A stretch of 64,000 nt of DNA from Diadema setosum (lineage: Eukaryota; Echinodermata; Echinoidea; Diadematoida; Diadematidae). The first letter of the stretch is position 1. Each line of letters opens with the position of its first letter. A program made the translations under genes and the position numbers. The notes beneath the pieces were generated by a model, which ran no database searches, was not told where the DNA came from, and saw only the letters and a list, made by a program, of their open reading frames with translations. Below are positions 24,301 to 36,300 of this stretch, piece by piece. The DNA lies in contig NC_092704.1 of assembly GCF_964275005.1 (NCBI RefSeq), forward strand, positions 11,906,871-11,970,870, given 5' to 3'.

Positions 24301-27300
24301 CTGTAATTTTGTGCATGACATCAAATTTGTTTACGGTAAGATGAAACATTAGAAGACAAACATAATACAAAAACAAAACAAATAAAAGCACACCTTCACT
24401 TGTCCTGCATGTATTGAAACTGAACAAAAATCACTTGACAGTACAAGAAACATGTTGTTTTATTTTCAATAGGCTGATCGCCCCGTCACTGTACAGGCAT
24501 GCTAACCTGGAAACATTAAACTGCACATTACTTGAATATGAGACCATTCTGAAGCAAATAATTTTCACACAACAATAGATATACAATGTACTCTTAAAGG
24601 AATCCCACAAGGATTGGAACAATCATCCCCAAGCATTCCCACTGATTCCCACTGATCAGTTACTAGCCATCCCCTTTAAGAATGGAATTTACTGCAGTCC
24701 TTTTTATGTGTGAAAACCATTACAACTCGTTTTTTCCTCATAGTACAGAAATAACATGGTTTTGTTTTCATTCAGTTACTTGCCTAACATTTATAAGACA
24801 TTTTCGTCAATTGTGGTTACCCTCAATATCAATAGCATCAAGTGGATATGCAGTTTAACTATTAGTTATGTTAGACAATTATTGTAAACTTTCGTATCAG
24901 AAAGTCCAGTATTAACAAACCTGTGCCTGTAACTGGCGTAGTTGCAGCAGTTTCTGGTGTTGGCCAAGCAGTGACTGTCTACAACAATCATTAATTCTTT
25001 TTATGGAAAGTGTATCATCAAAACAGACGAGATTGCAAAGTGGTTCATTAAAGGAGAGAAAACACACAATATTCGCCATTTTGTAAGCAAATGAATGTTT
25101 GCTGCGTAGACTGGAAATAGTGCAGTCCTTTTTGAAGGTACAAATGTCAGATAACATTCCCGTTTTAAAGATCCAATTTTTTCGCCTGTCTGCATAGCCG
25201 CAAACTGTGCTGTACCGGAGCATTTCGATACCAGTACCACATGTTGTTGAGCGTTCAGACAGACATTTGTACATTCTTGTCTTATATTCAAAAGCTAAAC
25301 ATCAGTTTTGTCCGTGTACAAGCAATGATTAAACGAAGTTTCATTACTTCCCTTTTCCTGAAATAGAGATTTCCCTCATTTCTACAACATAATCATGATT
25401 TGCTCAAGTTGTCCTTGTTTGGACTGGAATATTTACGTACCTGTGGTGCTGGGAGCTGGACTAGTTGCAGGTGTCGGTGCTGGCGAAGCTGTGCCTGTGT
25501 ACAAAACAACAATCATTGCATTATGAGAGAATTCGTTGAGAGCAAAATTGCTAGTTTGTCAGCAATTTCTGTGGAACGGTAAATATGTTTGCTTGCATTC
25601 CTTTTTCCAGGTATAAAATAACGAAAACATCAAAACCATTTTTTTTTTCATATTAATGGTACAGGAATCACAATGATTTAGTCCTTTCAATGACGCCTAT
25701 TTCCAATATTATAAAATTAAGTTAGTTTTGGTAACCCACTATATCAGAAAGTACAAATTTCCCCAAAACAAACAAACAAAAACGTGGGTCTTGAAACTAC
25801 AATAGTTCGTGCTGTTGTTGTTGGTGGTGGACAGTGCCTGTATAAAAAAAGAAAAGAGAGTCATATTGTAGAAAGATTCGTCATTGATGTTAATTCAAAT
25901 ATCAATTTCGTCAATGTGCAAATAACATTTGTAAAAAAGGTCGTTTATTCATCTTGTCATGCAAAATAATCTTTACCTCTTTTTCAGTGTTTTAATCAAT
26001 ATTTGGTATGTCGTCATATTTAGAAGTACAGCATTTACGAACCTGTGGTGCTGGGAGCTGGAGTAGTTGCAGCAGTTGTTGGTGCTGGCGAAGCTGTGCC
26101 TGTATATAGCAATCATTTTATAGAAAGATGCGTCAACGATGTTAATCTAAATATCAATTTTGTCAATGTGCCAATAACACTTGTAAGAAGTTCGTTTATT
26201 CATCTTGCCATGCAAAGTAATCTTTATCTCTATTTCATGTCCTAATCAGGACAACAACCATTGCATACAAACAAAGGTTTAACTGATTGAAAGAAATACC
26301 ATCTTCTCACTAAATACTTTGGTATTAAAGGACAAGTTCACCTTCATAAACGTAAGGATTGAGAGAATGCAGCAATATTAGTAGAACACATCAGTGACAG
26401 TTTGAAGAAAATTAGACAATCGACGCAAAAGTTATGAATTTTTTAAATTTTTGTATTGGAACTGCTGGTTGAGGAGACTACTACAGCTTGTGATGTCATA
26501 TGCGTACAACAGTATAAAGAAATTATAAAGAAAATTCAACATATTTTCACGTTTTTTTTTGCATAATAAAAGAGCACTTGACTTGCCTCTTTCTAAAGAC
26601 AGGGGGAATAATATTACCCATAACATATGTCAGTAACAAGTCAAGGGAATGTGAACTTTTTTCAAAAGATGAAATTTTGTGAAATTCTCTTTATATTTTC
26701 CTTATATTGTTGTACTCATGTGACATCATACGCTGCAGTAGTCTTCTCATCCAGCGGTGACTGCACAAAAACTTCAAAAATTCATAATTTTTGAACGGAT
26801 TGTCTGACTTCCCTCAAACTTTCAATGATGTGTTGTACTAATATTGCTACATTCTCTAAATCCTTATGTTTATGAAGGTGAACTTGTCCTTTAAGAATGG
26901 AATTAACTGCAGTCCGTTTTATGTGTAAAAACCATTACAACTCGTTTTTTCCCCATGGTACAGAAATAACATGGTTTTGTTCTCAATCAGTATACTCGCC
27001 TATATAATGATATTCATAAGCCATTTTCGTCAATTGTGGTTACCCTCAATATCAATAACATCACGTGGATATGTTTTTTTCACTATTAGTTATGTTAGAC
27101 AATTATTTTAATCTTTCGTATCAGAAAGTCAAATATCAACGAACCTGTGCCTGTAACTTACGTAGTTGCAGCTGTTTCTGATGTTAGCCAAGCAGTGGCT
27201 GTGTACAACAATCATTGATTCTTTTTATGGAAAGTGTATCATCAAAACAGATGAGATTGTAAGGTGGTTCATTAAAGGAGAGAAAACACACAATATTCGC

Positions 27301-30300
27301 CATTTTGTAAGCAAATGAACGCGCAGACTGAAAATAGTACAGTCCTTTTTGAATGTACAAATGTCAGATAACATTCCCGTTTTAAAGATTACATTTCTTC
27401 GCCTGTCTGCATAGCCGCAAACTGTGCTATACCGGAGTATTTCGATACCATTACCACATGTTGTTGAGCGTTCAGACAGACCTTTTGTGCATTCGTGTCT
27501 TATATTCAAAAGCTAAACATCATTTTAGTCCGTGTACATTGTACAAGCAATGATTAAAAAAAGTTTCATTATTTACCTTTTCCTGAAATAGAGATTTTCC
27601 TCATTTCTGCATTCTAGTCATGATTTGCTTAAGTTGTCCTTGTTTGGACTGCAACATTTATATACCTTTGGTGCTAGGAGCTGGACTAGTTGCAGGAGTC
27701 GTTGGCGCTGGCGAAGCTGTGCCTGTGCACATAACAACGGTCATTGCATTATGAGAAAATTCGTTGATTGCAAAATTGCTAGTTTGTCAGCAATTTCTGT
27801 GGAACGGTATTGTTTGCTTGCATTCTTTTTCCCAGGTGTAAAATAACAAAAACATCAAAACTACTTTACTTTTTCATATTAATGGTACAGGAATCACAAT
27901 GATTTAGTCCTTTTAAGAACGCCTATTTCCAATATTAGAAAATTAAGTTAGTTTTGGTAACCCACTATGACTATATCAGAAAGTACAAATTCCCCCCAAA
28001 CAAACACACAAACAAAAACGCAGGTCCTGAAACTACAATAGTTAATGTGGACAGTGCCTGGACATAAAGAAAAGAAAATCATACTGTGGAAAGATTGTCA
28101 TTGATGTTAATTTAAACATCAATTTTGTCAATGTGCAAATAAAATTTGTAAAAAGAACATTGTTTATTCATCTTTTCATGCAAAGTAATCTTTATCTCTA
28201 TTTCAATGTCATAATCAGGTTTGGTTTGTCGTCATATTTAGAAGTGCAATATTTACTTACCTGTGGTGCTTGGGCCTGGAGTTGCAGAAGTTGTTGGTGG
28301 CGGGAAAGCTGTGTACAACAATTTTATTTCATTTAAAAAAAGATGCATCATCGACATAAATATCCATGTCAAATTTGTCATTATACAAGTTATATTAAAC
28401 GAAGTTTCTTTATTTCTCTTGTCTTGCACAACAATCTTTTCTTCATTTCTACATAAATAATGTAAACGGGATTGGGTAAGATGTCAAGTGCAATATTCAT
28501 ATACCTTTGGTGCTGGGAGCTGGAGTAGTTGCAGGAGTTGTCGGTGCTGGCGAAGCTGTGCCTGTATACATAAGTGATTACGGCGTAAAAAAAAAAGAAA
28601 GAAAGAAAAATAAACCATAAATCGTTGATAGCAAAATATGCCACTGGCAGCAATTGCTATAAAATAGTCCATGCATTTCCAGTGCAGTCCTTTAATTCTC
28701 CAGGTCGTTGTAAGAAATTCCCAAATGATATTTCCTTATAAATGGTTCAGGAGTCATATGGACTTGTTCTTTTCGAATGATTAGTAGGTACATCCTACTT
28801 GAAACATTTAGTATTTTAGTAAGTTGTGGAAACTTTTCATATCAAAAGGTTCACTGTCAACGTTCCTGTTGGAATAGTCCCAGCAGTTGTTGGTGCTGGT
28901 GAACCAGTGCCTGTGTACAACAATCATTTTATAGAAAAATGCGTCATCAATGTTAATCTGAATATCAGTTATGTCATGTGAAAGTAACACTTGGACGAAG
29001 TTTGTTAATTTTCTCTTGTCATGCAAATTAATCTTTATCTCTATTTCAATATCTTAATCACGATTTGGTTTGTCGTCATATCTAGAAGTGCAATATTTAC
29101 GTACCTGTTGTGCTTGGGCCTGGAGTTGCAGAAGTTGTTAATGGCGGGAAAGCAGTTGCTGTGTACAACAATTTTATTTCATTAAAAAAAAAGATGCATC
29201 ATCGATGTAGATATCCATGTCAAATTTGTCATTATACAAGTTATATCAAACGAAGTTTCTTTTTTTCTCTTGTCTTGCACAACATTCTTTTCTTCATTTC
29301 TACATAAATAATGTAAACGGGATTGGATAAGATGTCAAGTGCAATATTTATATACCTTTGGTGCTGGGAGCTGGAGTAGCTGCAGGAGTTGTCGGTGCTG
29401 GCGAAGCTGTACCTGGAAACATAAGTGATTACGGCGTAAAAAAGAAAAATAAACCATAAATCGTTGATAGCAAAATATGCCGCTTGCAGCAATTGCTGTA
29501 AAATTGTCCATGCATTTCCAGTGCAGTCCTTTAATTTTCCAGGTCGTTGTAAGAAATACCGAAATAATATTTCCTTATAAATGGTTCAGGAGTCACATGG
29601 ATTTGTTCTTTTTGAATTATTAGTAGGTACATCCTACTTGAAATATTTAGTTTTTTTAGTAAGTTGTGGAAACATTTCATATCACAAGGTTCACCATCAA
29701 CGTCAACGTACCTGTTGGAGTAGTCCCAGCAGTTGTTGGTGCTGGCGAACCAGTGCCTGTGTATAACAATCATTTGATAGAAAGATGCGTCAATGATGTT
29801 AATCGAAATATCAATTATGTCATTTTGAAAGGAACACTCGTCCGAAGTTCGTTTATTCCTCTTGGTATGCAAATTAATCTTTATCTCTACAGTGTGTATT
29901 TCAATGTCCTAATCAATATTTGGTATGTCGTCATATTTAGAAGTGCAATACTTTCGTACCTCTGGTACTGGGAGCTGGAGTAGTTGCAGGAGTTGTTGGT
30001 GCTTTCGAAGCTGTGCCTGTGTACGTAACAACAACCAATGCGAAGAACGAGGAATCCTTGATATCGAACCAAATAATCGCTAGATTGCCAGAACTAAAAG
30101 GTCATGACAAGATGTACAGAAACATGATCCATTCAAAATTCAGGTGGTTGATGCACTTGTTGGCGCAGGTGAAAATGAACATGAAACACTTTTCGGCAAG
30201 AGGTCTTGATAGGAACATAATAATATATTTCTTTTCTTGTCATCAAACATGATTACATAACTGATGATCTTGTCATCACATTTCATTACGTAGTTGATGA

Positions 30301-33300
30301 CCTTGGTGAACATGACTTTCTTGAACATTTTATACATTTACGTTTACATTTAAGGTCAATTTCTACATAATTGTTATACCTATCGTGCTTGGAACTGGCG
30401 TAGTCGCGGCTGTCGTCGGTGGTTTGGGAGCTGTAATTGTGTAAACATGAGATATGATCAATTCAACGTCTAAACAATAAGGATCATTTTTTTTTCTCTC
30501 TCTAGGAAGTATTGTACACATATTGAATGTCTCTTACTACACCATTCCCCGTAGATTTTACCGTATGCTTGATTTAGATGATTCAATTCTTTATTAAGTT
30601 ATATACTCCAATATGAACGTAATTATTATTTCATTCGATTCATTTTTCTTTTGTTTTATCTTTAATATAAGTTTCAAATTCAACCACTTAATATTATGGT
30701 ACGTTTTCAGGTGTAGAAATTGCGATATATACGTACCAGTTGTGCTGGGCGCTGGAGTAGTTGCAGCAGTTGTTGGCGCCGGAGACCCTGCGTGTTTAAG
30801 TCACAAGAATCATACGATATTCGTCAGCAAAATGGTTGGGCATTGAATTGAGTTAGGTAGCAAGTATTTCCCACAAGGAGAGATAGATTGTTTGTTATCA
30901 GCAGATGTCGTGAATTATTTGTATCATTTTGGTTGTGTAGTCAGTGATAGTAAAAATTCGTAAATATTCATGCCTGACCTATAATGTTATTGTCCGCCAA
31001 AAAGATAGAAAACTAATGAGAAAAATGCTTAATATTTTGTTTCAACAAGTAATGCACCTGTCTTTGCCCGCGTTAGAAACTGCTTATTTTTAAAATTTTG
31101 AGAAATGTGATGTTTCATGGGAAACTCATGAATGTGTATGAGTCTCTCCCTTGCACAGTGCGAACTTTGCACATTGTGTTATTACATTACTTCAGAATCT
31201 TTTGGTTGTTCGCTGCAACCCAATTAGCGCGTCTACCCGTATCAATGCATATCGGAGCAACAAACAAACAATAAAAGAAAATAGTTCATTATTTCTTTTT
31301 TTCATATGGGGCCTACTTTACTCCGGTTAGGCATCGTCATATTTGATCATTTAATCATTATATTTTGATGCCTCTTAACCCTATAAAGCCCAAGCTATTT
31401 TGACCCCTTCCAGGCCCAAGGAGGGGGGGGGGGGGGGGCACATTGTGCCCCCTATATAACTTTTTTTTTTTTAATATATGATATATCAACGTCATATTTG
31501 GCACATGAATAGAGCAACTCATACTGTACATGACCCAACATTTGAAATTTCTCAAGGTCACCAATTGAGGGCGCTATTTACCAAAATATAAAGAAAAACA
31601 TAGGAAATATGTTAAAATCATATTTTTTTCTTTATATTCCTTTATCCCCAGTATATATGCTTTTATTTTGTATCAATCAATTTGATATTTGCGAGAAAGG
31701 AAGAGCAAGTAAACCTTCACTATTTGTCATGGTTGAAATTTCTCAAGGTCAGCATATGGGGCGCTATTCATTACAATATATAGAAATATATTAAACCTCT
31801 GATGTATTGCTTGGGATAGGTACATATATTGGTATCACATTTAATATTTCCATAATATTGGAAATTTGATATTACAGGCACAGCTTGTGTGAAAATAAGA
31901 CAAAATAAATGGGTAGTCTTTGGAAAATGCTGTATTTTAATTATTTCTATTACGTCATATAAAAATAAAGGAAATGATAAGAAAACCATTTCAGGGTAAT
32001 TCACAGCCATAATTACTTCACATTTTGGTTCTTCAGCAAATTACAGCCAAGAAAACCCACATTTCACCCATTATTATATTGTTGATTGAAATTGGAACAG
32101 AAAAACATGCAAAATCTGATGAGCATGGTTGTCAGTTTACGGTTGCCATGGCAACCAGCAATACCAAACATAGCTAAATTATATACCAAAACGTTTGCAA
32201 TAAGATTTTAGGAAAAGTCACCAAATTTGGTTGAAATCGGGTAAAGGGCATGAAGGGTGTAGGAGTGGCAAACGAAAATACGGTAGGGGGCACAATGTGC
32301 CCCCTCCCCTTGGGCTTTATAGGGTTAAAGTTAAATGGAAGCTATTTCCCTTGCACTTTCTGCTTTACGAACCGAATTTAGTAGGAATGCGGCTTGACAG
32401 TGATGTTGAGGAAGTATGTTAATCACATTGAGAAGAATGCATTAGACAGAAAAGGCAACAAAATCAAGAGGAAAGGGCAAAACTTGGTCATATCTGCACT
32501 CACCTACTCGGAGGCAACCTCTCACGTAAATGTTAGCTCTGGTGGCATTCAGAACATCAAAGTTAATCACCACCGATACGATTGGCAATGTATTGTACGG
32601 TTCATCGATCACAAATGAGCTGGGGGAGCTTGCTGGAACGATGATAGAGTCGGGAGCTTTGCTACCATCCATAGCTGTGATATCGGTGAGCTCAATTTGT
32701 CGAAGACGGGCCGGCTGTTTGTTGGTGAACACCGTAATAGCGTAAATTTCGGCTGCGATCGGACGGGAGGTGTCATTAGAGGTGAAAGACATCCGGATCC
32801 TGTTCAGAGATCCTTGTAAAACAGGGACAGTCTCAGCCTGCGTTGGTGAGCCGCCATTTGGCGTCAGGGTAACGATGGGTTCAACGGCTTCACTCTCAGC
32901 GAGGGGTTTGTCACACTCATCTTTACCATGGCAACAGGAAGAAGACAGAATGAGATAGAGGGAGAAAGTGATAAATGTGATCAGGAATAGCGACAAAGAG
33001 GGAGAATGAAAAAAAAATAATAAAAAAGACAAGATAACAAACATCGGAATCCTAAAGTTAATTTAAAAAAAAAAATGTTTGAGCTTTTGAAATAAATCTA
33101 AAGCAAACAAACTGTTGTTGTTTTTTTTTTGTAATCAATGGTTCATGGAAATGCCCCTCGAGAGTAGCTGTCCGTAAACCTCTAATTCATAATGATTGCC
33201 TCGTGAAAATTGTGATCAAATCTGCTCCGTGCGCACACATTGGTATTTACATTGGCTGAACCACTCAAGTGTATCATTGTGCATTGTAAAGTCAACATTA

Positions 33301-36300
33301 AGTCTATATTATGCGAGCAAACAATACTTACAATATACCGGAGTAGTCGTTGGAACGGTCACTGAATAAAAGCAGAGACAAACAAATAAGATAGTAAGTA
33401 ATCAATGATTGTTTTGCCATGTCGTTATCTTTGAAAACAAAAAGTGTGGAGAAACACAGGAAGTACTGAATAGATAACAAGTTTAAAACTGTGCATGTGC
33501 TCACTTCTGGATCCGTTACATGCAAAAGGGATGAAGGGTCATCAGGAAATAAAATAACTACATCTTAAGTCATTGCTGCGTTTAAATAAATCTCACTACA
33601 ATCCTTCTGAATGTCTAAGGAGCAAGAACTAGAAAAGTCTAATATTTACGTACCTACGGTACTTTGAACTGGAGTCGTTGCTACAGTTCTTGGTGCTGGC
33701 GAAGCTGTGCCTGTGTAAACAACAATAATCACGGCGTAAAGAGAGAAATCGTTGATAGCAAAGTATGTAGTTTGTCAGCAATTGCTGTAGAATAGTAAAT
33801 ACAAAATGTTTCCTGTTGTTCTTCTCCAGGTATAAGAAGCGTTAAAACATGGATTTCCTATTAACAGTACAGGAATCACATGGAATTGTTGTTGTTGTTT
33901 TTTCAACAATGACAAGCAGGCTTTGCCTCTTTGCAATACTATGTAATTTACTTAGTTGTCGTACCCCTCTATCATGTCTATTTAGAGAAAGTCCAACGAT
34001 AACGTACCTGTGGTGCTTGGAGCTGGAGTAGTTGCAGCAGTTGTTGGTGATGGCGAAGCTGTGCCTGTGTACAACAATCGTAATATAGAGAGCTTTATCA
34101 TCAATGCTAACTTAAATCAGAATCAATCGCACGGCAAGATTTACCACTGCAAATAACCATTTCTCAAAATATAATGTCCTTGCTAATATATATATATAAT
34201 ATATATATATGTAACTGGAGTAGCAGTTGTTGGTCCTGGTGAACCAGTGCCTGTGTACAACAATCCTTTTCTAGAATATTGCACCATTGATTAAAAAAAA
34301 AAAAAACCCGCCAGTTTCTTAGAGTGCAATCACATGGCACTGCAAGGTGAATCGATCATTAAGAAAAGAAACCCAATTATTGAATTGTCATTTTGTGAAC
34401 AGATGTTATGGACCGCGCAGAATATAATACAGTCCTTTTAAATGTACACATGACATATAACAGATCCTTTTTCGGCACTTGTTTTAATGGACACTAAAAT
34501 CGTTGGGGGGGGGGGGGGGTTTGGGGGTGATGGATACAGTTACATCAGACCTTTGCTCAATTCTTTCAATTCGTACAAAAGTTATAACTATCTATCTTAT
34601 CACTCCGCAAGTTACAATTATACGGAGTTTTTATACTTTTTTTCGATTTCTACATTCTATTCAAAATTTGGCCACTTGTCATATTTAGAAATACAATATA
34701 TATGTACCTGCGGTGCTGGGAGCAGGAGAAGTTGCAGGAGTTGTTGGTGCCGGCGAAGCTGTGCCTGTGAACAACAATCATTTTATAAAAGATGCATCGA
34801 CGATGTAAATCTTAATATCAATTTTGTCATTGTACAAGTAACATTGAACGAAGCAATCACTTATTGAATAATTATGAATAATTATGTTAATGAAAACATA
34901 TTTTGTGTGCACGACGGAGTTGGGCTGGTCATAATCAGCTGCTTTCGTTGGTCCCTGGCAAATCACTTTTGCTTGGGTGCAGCCATTTGTCTGCATTATT
35001 GTGTACCCTTGCACGCATGATAGAAATAAAGATATAAATAGTCTTTGGCATGATATCCATCGGATAATAATATAGCATTCATAATGAGTATATGTTTTGT
35101 GCATTGATGGTAGAAAACATTATGATTATAGCATATCCATTCATCGTATCTTGCTAGTCAGCAGTTTCTTGAATATTTGAAAAAAAAAAATGTTTGTTTC
35201 AATTGTCTGTACGAAAGAAATGGCTTAATATTGTGTTGAAGTAATAATTATGTATTTCATCCATTCTCTGTATAATTATGTTGCCGTGAGAAATGTTCAG
35301 TAAATTTTATCATTTGCAAAAAAAAAAAAAAAATAAATAAAAATGAACGAATCTACTTTATTTCTCTTGTCTTGCACAATAATCTATTCTTAATTTTTAC
35401 ATTATAATTTGGCTTTGGCGAGATTTCAAACGCAATATTTACGAACCTGTGGTGGTAGGAGCTGGAGAAGTTGCAGGAGTTGTTGGTGCTGGCGAAGCTG
35501 TGCCTGTTTACATAACAATTACGAAATATAGAGAGACATCGTTGATAGCAAAATATCTAATTTTTGTTAGTACAGTATACAAATGATGCACAGGACAGAG
35601 TGAATCGGTGAGAATTGGATGCGCGAGTTTAACTTTGGAACTGTTTAAATTTACGAGCACAGCAAGTCGGTTTCATGAAATACAACCATTTCCCCCATAA
35701 TACGTCCGGAACACCAACAGCACTGTACAAGACTTGAGCCATGCGTCCGGATTTTACCGGACGCATGGCCATAAGTTCAGGTTTTACCGGACCCATTGGC
35801 CATGCGTTCGGATTTTACTGGGCGCATGGCTCAGTGTGGATCAGTAAAAATCAATGCATGACAATTGACCAATCAGATTGCAGAGATTCTAAAGCCCATT
35901 TTTATAATTATTGCTGTAGACATGTAAGTGGGTCAGTCCATGGGGTTGGGTCATCTTATGTGACTTACTAGGTTTCAAAAACCAAGCCTCAGTAAAACCA
36001 AGTAAATGTCTGCCAGTTATGACTTCAGAAAGGAAACGGTATCCCAAGCATCATGAGTATTATGATTTTAGACTGGATAATTTGTTATTAATGCAATAAA
36101 TAAATGTGATATCTATGCAATTAACGGAATTAAGCAAATTAACTTGTAGCGCAGTAAATCCACGAAAGATTTCTGATTTAAAAATGCATCACAATAATTT
36201 ATGTAGCAAGGGGCAAAATCAAAATTCATAATTTACCCAGCAAAACTTAACCACCTTTGAAATGATCTTCATTGTGAAGTGAAAAAAGTTCATGACTCTG

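Noticed and set aside
28266..28460. Plus-strand frames across the microexons such as VLGPGVAEVVGGGKAV
   Set aside because: Antisense of the PTS microexons. Repeated Val/Gly/Ala frames recur wherever a microexon lies.
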